A DNA stretch of 64,000 nucleotides, taken from the NCBI RefSeq assembly GCF_001513965.1, contig NZ_KQ948022.1, positions 302,908-366,907 on the forward strand, read 5' to 3'. Positions 17,743 through 26,900 of the stretch are shown piece after piece. Each line of letters starts with the position of its first letter. Positions within the stretch are counted from its first letter, which is position 1. Both the position numbers and the translations under genes were made by a program. The DNA is from Streptomyces cellostaticus (GTDB lineage Bacteria > Actinomycetota > Actinomycetes > Streptomycetales > Streptomycetaceae). A model generated the notes under the pieces. The model was not told where the DNA came from, did not search any database, and saw only the letters and a program-made list of their open reading frames with translations.

Positions 17743-17813
17743 ACCGCGGGTCCGTCGTGGCTGGTCGCGCCCGCGCGGCGGAGCCGCATATCGACACAGC
17801 CTCGCGCCCCTTT
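17743..17813 (+). repeat. Dispersed intergenic repeat, copy 1
   Basis: The segment is about 70 bp and shares with 20474-20542 the blocks GTCGTGG(C/T)TGGTCG, CGGCGGAGCCGCA and ACACAGCC(T/C)CGCGCCCCT. Both copies lie just after the end of a transcription unit of the betaine island. No coding content is seen. Confidence 0.6.
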
Positions 17814-17827
17814 GGGGCGCGTGACGT

Positions 17828-17870
17828 GGCCCGGCAGGCTGCCTGTGCAGCCTGTCGGGCCCTTTGCGTT
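17828..17870 (+). terminator. Terminator after proX
   Basis: Hairpin arms GGCCCGGCAGGCTGC (17828-17842) and GCAGCCTGTCGGGCC (17847-17861) have one mismatch and a 4-base loop, followed by the T-rich CTTTGCGTTTT. This is an unusually canonical rho-independent terminator for this GC content. Confidence 0.85.
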
Positions 17871-17900
17871 TTCCGCTGTTCACAGACGCCCTGCGCCCCC

Positions 17901-17967
17901 TTGACACCCCACCTGGCGACAGGCACATTGAGTTGCGCAACCTGAATCACGTTGCGCAGACAGCAAC
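17901..17967 (+). promoter_or_regulatory. Dimethylglycine/sarcosine operon promoter with tandem 17-bp operator boxes
   Basis: -35 TTGACA (17901-17906), 17-bp spacer, -10 CACATT (17924-17929). Box 1 GTTGCGCAACCTGAATC (17932-17948) and box 2 GTTGCGCAGACAGCAAC (17951-17967) start 19 bp apart. Box 2 is a good inverted repeat. The ATG of the first gene is at 17998. Confidence 0.63.
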
Positions 17968-17997
17968 TGGACTGGCTTCGAGTTCGGAGGTTGGGCG

Positions 17998-20436
17998 ATG
18001 GCGGGACCCCGAGTGGTCATCATCGGAGCGGGCGTCGTGGGAGCGGCCCTCGCCGACGAGATCTCCGCACGCGGCTGGACCGAAGTGACCGTGGTCGACC
18101 AGGGCCCCCTCCCGGCCACCGGGGGATCCTCCTCGCACGCCCCGGGCCTGGTCTTCCAGACGAACCCCTCCAAGACCATGACGGAGCTGGCCCGCTACAC
18201 CGTCGAGAAGTTCTGCTCCCTCGACGTCGACGGCAAGCCGTGTTTCCTCCAGGTCGGCGGCCTCGAAGTGGCGACCACGCCCGGACGCCTCACCGAACTC
18301 CGCCGCCGGCACGGCTGGATCACCTCCTGGGGCATCGAGGCACGCCTGCTGACCGCCGACGAGTGCGTGGAGCAGCACCCGCTCGTCAACCGCGACAGGG
18401 TCCTCGGCGGCCTCCTCGTCCCCACCGACGGCCTCGCCAAGGCCGTCCTCGCCGTGGAGGCGCAGATCCGCCGTGCCACCGAGCGGGGCGTGCGCTTCCT
18501 CGCCCGCCACGAAGTCCTCGACGTGCGGCAGAGCGAGGGCCGCGTCACCGGCGTCGTCACGGACCAGGGCGAGATCCCCGCCGACATCGTGGTGTGCTGC
18601 GCCGGCATCTGGGGCCCGAAGATCGCCCGCATGGTGGGCATGGACCTCCCGCTCACCCCGCTCGCCCACCAACTGGCCTGGACCGGCCCGGTACCGGCCC
18701 TCGCGGGGCAGACCGAGGAGGCGGTGCGCCCGATCCTGCGCCACCAGGACGCCGACCTCTACTACCGTGACCGCTACGACGGCCTGGGCATCGGCTACTA
18801 CGGCCACCGCCCGATGCCCATCTCCGCCGACGACATCCTCGCCTTCGACGAGGCGGAGGAGATGCCGTCGGTCCTGAAGTTCACCGAGGAGGACTTCGAG
18901 GACGCCTGGACCGAGACCCGGTCCCTGCTCCCGGCGACGAAGGAGGCCAAGGTCGAGGAGGGCATCAACGGCCTGTTCTCCTTCACCACCGACGGCTACC
19001 CGCTCCTCGGCGAGTCACCCGACGTCAAGGGCTTCTGGGTCGCGGAGGCCGTGTGGGTCACCCACTCCGCGGGCGTCGGCCGGGCCGTCGCCGAATGGCT
19101 GGTCGACGGCCACTGCTCCTCCTTCGACCTGCACGAGTGCGACGTCAACCGCTTCGAGCCGCACCAGCTCTCCCCGGAGTACGTCCTGGCCCGCGACTGC
19201 CAGAACTTCGCCGAGGTCTACGACATCCTCCACCCCCTCCAGCCGTCCGGGAAGCCGCGCCCGATCCGCACCAGCCCCTTCTACGCCCGCCAGCAGGAAC
19301 ACGGCGCTTTCTTCCTCGAGGCGAACGGCTGGGAGCGGCCCCAGTGGTACGAGGCGAACGCCTCCCTGGTCGAGGGCCGCACCATCCCGGCGCCGGGCGA
19401 CTGGGCCGCGCAGTACTGGTCGCCGATCGTCGGCGCCGAAGCCCAGGTCACCCGCGAGACCGTCGCCCTCTACGACATGACGGCCCTCAAGCGCCTCGAA
19501 GTCAGCGGCCCCGGTGCCGCCGCCTTCCTGGAGCGGCTGTGCACCGGCAAGGTCGCCAAGTCGGTCGGCTCGGTGACGTACACCCTGCTCCTGGACCATG
19601 ACGGTGGCATCCGCAGTGACATCACCGTCGCCCGGACGGCCCGCGACCTCTTCCAGGTCGGCGCCAACGGCAACCTCGACCTCGACTGGTTCCGCCGCCA
19701 CCTCCCCGCCGACGGGACGGTCCAGGTCCGCGACATCACCCCCGGCACCTGCTGCATTGGCCTGTGGGGACCGCTCGCCCGCAAGGTGCTGCAGCCCCTC
19801 ACGGACTCCGACTTCTCGGGCGACGGCCTGAAGTACTTCCGCGCCAAGCGGGCCCACATCGGCAGCGTGCCCGTCACCGCGATGCGCCTGTCGTACGTCG
19901 GCGAGCTCGGCTGGGAGCTGTACACCACCGCCGACCAGGGCCTGAAGCTGTGGGACACGCTGTGGCAGGCGGCCCGGCCGCTGGGCGGCATCATCGCCGG
20001 CCGCGGCGCCTTCAACAGCCTCCGCCTGGAGAAGGGCTACCGCTCCTTCGGCACCGACATGACCTACGAGCACGACCCCTACGAGGCCGGCGTGGGTTTC
20101 GCCGTCAAGCTCGACAAGGAGGACTTCATCGGCAAGGCCGCGTTGGAGCGCCGCAGGGTCGACACATGGAGGAAGTTGACCTGCCTCACCATCGGCGACC
20201 CGCGGTCGGTCGTCATGGGCAAGGAGCCGGTTTACGACGGCGACCGCGCGGTCGGCTATGTCACCAGCGCCGCCTATGGCTACACGATCGGCAAGGGCAT
20301 CGCGTACGCGTGGCTGCCGGCGGAGCTGACCACGCCTGGGACCACCGTTCACATCGGCTACTTCGACCAGCGCGTCGAGGCGGTCGTGGCAGAGGAGCCG
20401 TTGTTCGACCCGACGATGTCCCGTCTCCGTGGGTGA
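17998..20436 (+). CDS. Dimethylglycine dehydrogenase/oxidase with GcvT-type folate domain
   Basis: An 812-residue flavoprotein in the DMGDH/sarcosine dehydrogenase family. It oxidises dimethylglycine to sarcosine and transfers the one-carbon unit to tetrahydrofolate. FAD motif VVIIGAGVVGAALADEI is at residues 6-22. His47 in GGSSSHAPG matches the covalent flavin attachment site known in this family. The DAO domain runs to about 380, an FAO_M linker follows, and a C-terminal GcvT folate-binding domain covers about 450-810 (YVGELGWELY; LRLEKGYRSFGTDM). It is the first gene of the operon leading to folD-glyA-sox. A sarcosine dehydrogenase activity cannot be excluded. Confidence 0.88.
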   Translation: MAGPRVVIIGAGVVGAALADEISARGWTEVTVVDQGPLPATGGSSSHAPGLVFQTNPSKTMTELARYTVEKFCSLDVDGKPCFLQVGGLEVATTPGRLTELRRRHGWITSWGIEARLLTADECVEQHPLVNRDRVLGGLLVPTDGLAKAVLAVEAQIRRATERGVRFLARHEVLDVRQSEGRVTGVVTDQGEIPADIVVCCAGIWGPKIARMVGMDLPLTPLAHQLAWTGPVPALAGQTEEAVRPILRHQDADLYYRDRYDGLGIGYYGHRPMPISADDILAFDEAEEMPSVLKFTEEDFEDAWTETRSLLPATKEAKVEEGINGLFSFTTDGYPLLGESPDVKGFWVAEAVWVTHSAGVGRAVAEWLVDGHCSSFDLHECDVNRFEPHQLSPEYVLARDCQNFAEVYDILHPLQPSGKPRPIRTSPFYARQQEHGAFFLEANGWERPQWYEANASLVEGRTIPAPGDWAAQYWSPIVGAEAQVTRETVALYDMTALKRLEVSGPGAAAFLERLCTGKVAKSVGSVTYTLLLDHDGGIRSDITVARTARDLFQVGANGNLDLDWFRRHLPADGTVQVRDITPGTCCIGLWGPLARKVLQPLTDSDFSGDGLKYFRAKRAHIGSVPVTAMRLSYVGELGWELYTTADQGLKLWDTLWQAARPLGGIIAGRGAFNSLRLEKGYRSFGTDMTYEHDPYEAGVGFAVKLDKEDFIGKAALERRRVDTWRKLTCLTIGDPRSVVMGKEPVYDGDRAVGYVTSAAYGYTIGKGIAYAWLPAELTTPGTTVHIGYFDQRVEAVVAEEPLFDPTMSRLRG

Positions 20437-20473
20437 GTGGTTCGCGGGGGGTGCCGCGATGGGTTGTCGATCG

Positions 20474-20542
20474 GCTGCGGGTGCGTCGTGGTTGGTCGTG
20501 CCCCGCGGCGGAGCCGCAAATGAACACAGCCCCGCGCCCCTG
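20474..20542 (+). repeat. Dispersed intergenic repeat, copy 2
   Basis: This is the second copy of the element at 17743-17813, with the same order of blocks (GTCGTGGTTGGTCG, CGGCGGAGCCGCA, ACACAGCCCCGCGCCCCT). It fills most of the 144-bp gap between the dimethylglycine dehydrogenase and folD. It could act as a processing or attenuation site within the operon; no function is shown. Confidence 0.6.
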
Positions 20543-20580
20543 AGGAAGCTGCAGTTGCCCTATGGGAAGGAGTACCGTCG

Positions 20581-21441
20581 GTGACCGCTCAACTCCTCGG
20601 CGGCAAGGCCACCGCCGCTACCATTCGCCGCGAACTCACCGAGCGCGTGGCCAAGTTGACCGCGAACGGCGCGCGGCCGCCGGGGCTCGGCACGGTCCTG
20701 GTCGGCGAGGACCCCGGCAGCCGCGCCTACGTCGCCGGAAAACACCGCGACTGCGCGCAGGTCGGCATCGCCTCCATCCGCCGTGACCTGCCCGCCGACG
20801 CCACGCAGCAGCAGGTCGAGGACGTCATCGACGAACTCAACGCCGACCCCGGCTGCACCGGCTACATCGTCCAGCTCCCGCTGCCGCGCCACCTGGACGC
20901 CCATGCCGTACTGGAACGCATGGACCCGGCCAAGGACGCCGACGGACTGCACCCCGTCAACCTCGGCCGGCTCGTCCTGGGCGTGGAGGCCCCGCTGCCG
21001 TGCACCCCGCGCGGCATCGTGGAGCTCCTGCGCCGTCACGACGTTCCGCTCGCCGGGGCGCGGGTGTGCGTGATCGGCCGGGGCATCACGGTCGGGCGGC
21101 CGATCGGCCTGCTCCTCACCCGCCGCTCCGAGAATGCCACCGTCACCCTCTGCCACACCGGAACCAAGGGCCTGGCCTGGCACGTACGCGAGGCGGACAT
21201 CGTCGTCGCGGCCGCCGGCTCACCCGGACTGATCACCAAGGACATGCTGCGCCCCGGCGCGGCGGTCCTGGACGTCGGCATCACCCGCACCGACCAGGGG
21301 CTGGTCGGCGACGTGCACCCGGACGCCGCCCAGGCCGCCGGATGGCTCGCGCCGATGCCCGGGGGCGTAGGACCCATGACCCGGGCGATGCTGCTCGCCA
21401 ACGTCGTAGAGGCCGCCGAGAGGAACGCGAACACCCTATGA
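20581..21441 (+). CDS. folD: Bifunctional methylenetetrahydrofolate dehydrogenase / methenyl-THF cyclohydrolase
   Basis: A 286-residue FolD. It oxidises 5,10-methylene-THF with NADP and hydrolyses methenyl-THF to 10-formyl-THF. The catalytic YVAGKHRDC (Y-x3-K) is near residues 43-51, the signature VQLPLPRHLD near 98-107, and GRGITVGRPIGLLL and GGVGPMTRAMLLANVVEA follow. GTG start after GGAAGGAG. It overlaps glyA by ATGA. A FolD within a demethylation operon links methylene-THF from dimethylglycine and sarcosine to PurU-driven formate release. Confidence 0.95.
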   Translation: MTAQLLGGKATAATIRRELTERVAKLTANGARPPGLGTVLVGEDPGSRAYVAGKHRDCAQVGIASIRRDLPADATQQQVEDVIDELNADPGCTGYIVQLPLPRHLDAHAVLERMDPAKDADGLHPVNLGRLVLGVEAPLPCTPRGIVELLRRHDVPLAGARVCVIGRGITVGRPIGLLLTRRSENATVTLCHTGTKGLAWHVREADIVVAAAGSPGLITKDMLRPGAAVLDVGITRTDQGLVGDVHPDAAQAAGWLAPMPGGVGPMTRAMLLANVVEAAERNANTL

Positions 21442-22721
21442 GCGCGCTGAACACCCCCCTGGCGGAGCTGGACCCCGAGGTCCACGCCGCGCTCCGCGCC
21501 GAACTGCACCGCCAGCAGTCCACCCTGGAGATGATCGCCTCCGAGAACTTCGCACCCGCCGCGGTGATGGAGGCCCAGGGCTCGGTCCTCACCAACAAGT
21601 ACGCCGAGGGCTACCCCGGCCGGCGCTACTACGGCGGCTGCGAACACGTGGACGTCACCGAGCGGCTGGCCATCGAGCGCGTCAAGTCACTCTTCGGCGC
21701 GGGTTACGCCAATGTCCAGCCGCACTCGGGTGCCCAGGCGAACACGGCCGTCTTCTTCGCCCTCCTCCAGCCCGGCGACACGATCCTCGGCCTCGATCTG
21801 GCGCACGGCGGCCACCTCACCCACGGCATGCGCATCAACTACAGCGGCAGGATGCTCAACGTCGTGCCGTACCACGTGACCGAGACGGATCACGTGGTCG
21901 ACCTGGACGAGGTGGCCCGCCTCGCCAAGGAACACCGCCCCAAGATGATCATCGCGGGCTGGTCGGCGTATCCGAGGCAGCTGGACTTCGCCGCCTTCCG
22001 GCGCATCGCCGACGAGGTCGGCGCCCTTCTCATGGTGGACATGGCGCACTTCGCGGGCCTGGTCGCGGCCGGACTGCACCCCAGCCCCGTCCCGCACGCG
22101 CACGTGGTCACGACCACGACGCACAAGACGCTCGGCGGTCCTCGCGGCGGAGTCGTCCTCACCAACGAGGCCGACCTCGCCAAGAAGATCAACTCGGCGG
22201 TGTTCCCCGGCATGCAGGGCGGCCCGCTGGAGCACGTCATCGCCGCGAAGGCGGTGTCGTTCAAGGTGGCGGCGTCGCCCGAGTTCGCCGAACGCCAAGC
22301 CCGTACGCTCGCCGGGGCCCGTATCCTCGCCGACCGCCTCACCCGCCCGGACGCGGCCGCCGCCGGAGTGAAGGTCCTCACCGGCGGCACGGACGTCCAC
22401 CTGGTCCTCGTCGACCTGCGCGATTCCGAACTCGACGGCAGGCAGGCCGAGGACCTGCTCCACGAGACCGGCATCACCGTCAACCGCAACGCCGTCCCCT
22501 TCGACCCGCGCCCGCCCATGGTCACCTCGGGCCTGCGTATCGGCACCCCCGCCCTCGCCACCCGAGGCTTCACCGAGGAGGACTTCGCCGAGGTCGCCGA
22601 CGTGATCGCGCGGGCCCTCCAGCCCGAGCCGGACGTGGACACACTGCGTGCCCGTACCCGGGCCCTGGCGGCCAAGCACCCGCTCTACCCGCACCTTTCG
22701 CACGACGGAGGCGTCCGATGA
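21438..22721 (+). CDS. glyA: Serine hydroxymethyltransferase
   Basis: A 427-residue PLP enzyme interconverting glycine plus methylene-THF with serine. Visible are STLEMIASENF at the start, the folate/PLP region NVQPHSGAQANTAVF, and the PLP-lysine motif TTTTHKTLGGPRGG near residues 225-238. PGMQGGPLEHVIAAKA and the C-terminal GTPALATRGF follow. Start ATG overlaps folD and its stop overlaps soxB (both ATGA). This is probably a pathway-specific copy next to the general housekeeping glyA, using glycine made by sarcosine oxidase. Confidence 0.95.
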   Translation: MSALNTPLAELDPEVHAALRAELHRQQSTLEMIASENFAPAAVMEAQGSVLTNKYAEGYPGRRYYGGCEHVDVTERLAIERVKSLFGAGYANVQPHSGAQANTAVFFALLQPGDTILGLDLAHGGHLTHGMRINYSGRMLNVVPYHVTETDHVVDLDEVARLAKEHRPKMIIAGWSAYPRQLDFAAFRRIADEVGALLMVDMAHFAGLVAAGLHPSPVPHAHVVTTTTHKTLGGPRGGVVLTNEADLAKKINSAVFPGMQGGPLEHVIAAKAVSFKVAASPEFAERQARTLAGARILADRLTRPDAAAAGVKVLTGGTDVHLVLVDLRDSELDGRQAEDLLHETGITVNRNAVPFDPRPPMVTSGLRIGTPALATRGFTEEDFAEVADVIARALQPEPDVDTLRARTRALAAKHPLYPHLSHDGGVR

Positions 22722-23950
22722 GTACCCGCACCCCCGGCGCCGACATCCCCGACCACCCCGACCGGCTGTGGCGCACGCCCGAGCCGAAGCGGTCGTACGA
22801 CGTGGTGATCGTGGGCGGCGGCGGACACGGCCTGGCCACCGCCCACTACCTGGCGAAGAACCACGGCATCACCAACGTCGCCGTGCTGGAGAAGGGCTGG
22901 CTCGCGGGCGGCAACATGGCCCGCAACACCACGATCATCCGCTCCAACTACCTGTGGGACGAGAGCGCCGGGATCTACGAGCACGCCCTCAGACTGTGGG
23001 AGGGCCTGGAGGAGGAGCTCGACTACCCGATCCTCTTCTCCCAGCGCGGTGTGCTGAACCTCGCCCACAGCCTCCAGGACGTCCGCGACAGTGTGCGCCG
23101 CGTCGAGGCCAACCGGCTCAACGGCGTGGATGCCGAATGGCTCGACGCCGAGCAGGTCAAAGAGGTCTGCCCGATCGTCAACGTCTCACCGGACGTGCGC
23201 TATCCGGTCCTCGGCGCCACCTACCAGCCGCGCGCGGGCATCGCCAAGCACGACTACGTGGCCTGGGGCTTCGCCCGCCGTGCCGACGCGGCCGGCATCG
23301 ACATCATCCAGAACTGCGAGGTCACCGGACTCGATGTCGTCGGCGGCCGGATCGTGGGTGTGCAGACCACGCTCGGCCCGATCGCGGCCGGCAAGGTGGC
23401 CCTGTGCTCGGCCGGCCACACCTCGGTGCTGGCCGCGATGGCCGGTATCGAACTCCCCCTCCAGAGCCACCCGTTGCAGGCTCTGGTCTCCGAGCTCCTG
23501 GAGCCGGTCCACCCCACGGTCGTCATGTCCAACGCCGTCCACGTGTACGTCAGCCAGGCGCACAAGGGCGAGCTGGTGATGGGCGCGGGCATCGACGCGT
23601 ACAACTCGTACACCCAGCGCGGCGCGTTCCACATCATCGAAGAACAGATGTCCGCCGCCCTGGAGCTCTTCCCGGTCTTCGCCCGCGCCCATGTGCTGCG
23701 CACCTGGGGCGGCATCGTCGACGTCAGCCCCGACGCCTCGCCCATCGTCGGCCTCACCCCGGTCGACCACCTCTACGTCAACTGCGGCTGGGGAACGGGC
23801 GGCTTCAAGGCCACCCCGGGCGTCGGCTGGGTCTACGCCCACACCATCGCCCACGACACCCCGCACGCCCTCAACGCCCCCTTCTCGCTCGACCGTTTCA
23901 CCACCGGCGCGCTCGTGGACGAGCACGGCGCGGCCGCGGTGGCCCACTAG
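22718..23950 (+). CDS. soxB: Sarcosine oxidase beta subunit
   Basis: A 410-residue flavoprotein, beta subunit of heterotetrameric sarcosine oxidase, which oxidises sarcosine to glycine. FAD motif VVIVGGGGHGLATAHYLA is near residues 29-46. The family-specific segment GGNMARNTTIIRSNYLWD lies around 66-83. QPRAGIAKHDYVAWGFARRA and the C-terminal GCG motif YVNCGWGTGGFKATPGVG follow. It is coupled to glyA by ATGA and followed 12 bp later by the soxD-soxA frame. The subunit normally carries both covalent FMN and FAD-contact residues at the alpha interface. Confidence 0.95.
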   Translation: MSTRTPGADIPDHPDRLWRTPEPKRSYDVVIVGGGGHGLATAHYLAKNHGITNVAVLEKGWLAGGNMARNTTIIRSNYLWDESAGIYEHALRLWEGLEEELDYPILFSQRGVLNLAHSLQDVRDSVRRVEANRLNGVDAEWLDAEQVKEVCPIVNVSPDVRYPVLGATYQPRAGIAKHDYVAWGFARRADAAGIDIIQNCEVTGLDVVGGRIVGVQTTLGPIAAGKVALCSAGHTSVLAAMAGIELPLQSHPLQALVSELLEPVHPTVVMSNAVHVYVSQAHKGELVMGAGIDAYNSYTQRGAFHIIEEQMSAALELFPVFARAHVLRTWGGIVDVSPDASPIVGLTPVDHLYVNCGWGTGGFKATPGVGWVYAHTIAHDTPHALNAPFSLDRFTTGALVDEHGAAAVAH

Positions 23951-23962
23951 GGAGCCGAACCC

Positions 23963-26900
23963 ATGCTGCTCATCCCCTGCCCGTGGTGCGGGCCCCGTGA
24001 CGAGGCCGAGTTCCACTACGGCGGCCAGGCACACGTGCCCTATCCCGAGGCCCCCGCAGCCCTCACCGACGAGGAGTGGGCGCGCTACCTCTTCTTCCGC
24101 GACAACCCGAAGGGCCCGTTCGCCGAGCGATGGAGCCATGCGGCGGGCTGCCGCAGGTGGTTCAACGCGGTGCGGGACACGGCGACGAACGAGATCCTCG
24201 CCGTGTACAAGGCGGGGGAGGAGCGTCCGGCACCTGTCGAGCCACGGGCAGCGAATCCAGCCCGTCTGGGGGTACCCCCTCTGGGGGAGTCCGAGGACGA
24301 GCCCGAAGGGCGATCCACGACCACCGGCCCGCAGCCGACGACGCATCGGGAAGCTGCCGCAGTGGGTGTTCCGGGGCAAGCATTCCGACGGTCGGCCGGA
24401 GGCCGAGTCGACCGCAACGACCAGCTGACCTTCACTTTCGACGGCGCCGCATACCAAGGCTTCCGCGGCGACACCCTCGCCTCCGCCCTCCTGGCCAACG
24501 GCGTCATCGCGGCAGCGACCAGCATCAAGCTGGGCCGCCCGCGCGGCATCTTCTCGGCCGGTGTCGAGGAACCCAACGCCGTGGTCCAGATCGAGGAACC
24601 CTTCCCCGAGCCGATGCTCCCCGCGACGACCGTCGAGCTCTACGACGGCCTGGTGGCGAGCAGCCTCCCCGGCCAGGGCCGCCTGGCCACCGAACCCGAC
24701 CCCGCCCGCTACGACGCCGTGCACGCCCACTGCGACCTGCTGGTCGTCGGCGCCGGCCCGGCCGGACTCGCAGCGGCGGCGGCAGCGGCGCGCAGCGGCG
24801 CACGCGTCGTCCTCGCCGACGACCAGCCGGAGCCGGGCGGCAGCCTGCTCGGCACCGGCGAACACCTCGACTGGGTGACGGCGACCGCCGCCCGGCTGGA
24901 CGCCGCCCCCGAGGTGCGCGTACTGCGCCGTACCACCGTCTTCGGCTACTACGACGACAACCACCTCCTGGCCGTCGAGCGCCGCACCAACCACCTCGGC
25001 ACGGAAGCCCCGGACAACGTCTCCCGTGAACGCGTCTGGCGCATCCGGGCCCACCGAGTCGTCCTCGCCACCGGCGCGCACGAGCGCTCGCTGGCCTTCG
25101 GGGACAACGACCGCCCCGGAGTGATGCTGGCCGCCTCGGCCCGTACCTATGTCAACCGCTACGGCGTCCTGCCCGGCCGCCAGGCGGTCGTCTTCACCAC
25201 CAACGACAGCGCCTACCCCGCCGCACTCGACCTGGCCGCGGCGGGCGTGGGGATCGCGGCGGTCGTCGACACCCGCGCCGAACCGGGGGAGTGGGCCGCC
25301 CGTGCCCGGTCCGCCGGGATCGAGGTGCTGGCAGGCCACGCGGTCATCGGAACGGAAGGCGTGGCCCGCGTCACCGCCGTGACGGTCGCCCCCTACGGGG
25401 AATCCGCGGGACAGCGGGAGTTCGCCGTCGACCTCCTCCTGGTCTCCGGCGGCTGGAACCCGGTGGCGCACCTGTTCAGTCAGGCGGGCGGCAGGCTCCG
25501 TTACGACGACGCACCAGGCGCCTTCGTGCCCGACACCTGCCGTCAGGCCGTCGAGGTCGCGGGCAGCGCGGCCGGCACGTTCGACCTCGCCGCGGTTCTC
25601 GTCCAGGGCGCGGCGGCGGGCGCCCGCGCCACCGAGGCCGAGGGCTGCACCCCCGAGGCGCCCGGGCTGCCCGCGGTCGCTGCGCAGCCGCAGTCGCCGC
25701 CGATGCACGTCTTCACCGTCCCCGCGCCGACCGACGCCCCCCGCTTCGTGGATCTCCAACGCGACGTCACGGTCCACGACCTGGCCCGTGCGACCGGCGC
25801 CGGACTGCGCTCCGTCGAGCACACCAAGCGCTACACCACGGCCGGAACTGCCAACGACCAGGGCAAGACAGCCGGCGTCCTGGCCAGCGGGATCGTCGCC
25901 GAACTCCTCGGCGTGGACATCTCCGCCCTCGGCACGACCACGTTCCGCCCGCCCTACACCCCGGTGTCCTTCGCCACCCTCGCGGGCCGCGACCGGGGCG
26001 CGCTGCACGACCCGGTCCGCGTGACCGCGCTGCACGCATGGCATGTCCAGCACGGTGCGCTCTTCGAGAACGTCGGCCAGTGGAAGCGGCCCTGGTACTA
26101 CCCGCAGGACGGCGAGGACATGGAGGCGGCGGTACTGCGCGAGTGCCGCGCCGCCCGCGAGGGCGTGGCCTTCATGGACGCCTCCACTCTCGGCAAGATC
26201 GACGTACAGGGCCCGGACGCGGGCGCCTTCCTCGACCTGCTCTACACCAACATGATGAGCACCCTGAAGGTCGGCATGATCCGCTACGGCGTGATGTGCC
26301 GCCCGGACGGCATGGTCTTCGACGACGGCACCGTCATCCGTCTCGCCCAGGACCGCTACCTGGTCACCACGACCACGGGCAACGCAGCCGCCGTACTGGA
26401 CTGGATGGAGGAATGGCTGCAGACGGAGTGGCCCGAACTGCGCGTCCACTGCACCTCGGTCACCGAACAGTGGGCCACCGTCGCCCTGGTCGGCCCGCGC
26501 TCCCGCGAGGTTCTCGGCTCGCTCGCGCCCCAACTGGCCGTCGGCAACGACGACTTCCCGTTCATGGCCTGGCGGGAGACGACCGTCGCGGGCGTCGATG
26601 CCAGGGTGTGCCGGATCAGCTTCTCCGGCGAACTCGCCTATGAGATCAACGTGTCGCCCTGGCACGCCGTCGACCTGTGGGAGGCGCTGCACCACGCCGG
26701 CGCCGCCTACGGCATCACCCCGTACGGCACCGAGACCATGCACGTCCTGCGGGCCGAGAAGGGTTACCCGATCATCGGTCAGGACACCGACGGCACGGTC
26801 ACGCCCCAGGACCTGGGCATGAGCTGGGCGGTGTCGAAGAAGAAGCCCGACTTCATCGGCAAGCGTTCCTACGCCCGCGCCGACACGGTCCGCGCCGACC

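Noticed and set aside
20554..20570. Possible IclR box before folD (GTTGCC...GGAAGG)
   Set aside because: Only one weak half-site, no partner at 19 bp and no -10 element; folD is probably read from the upstream promoter.
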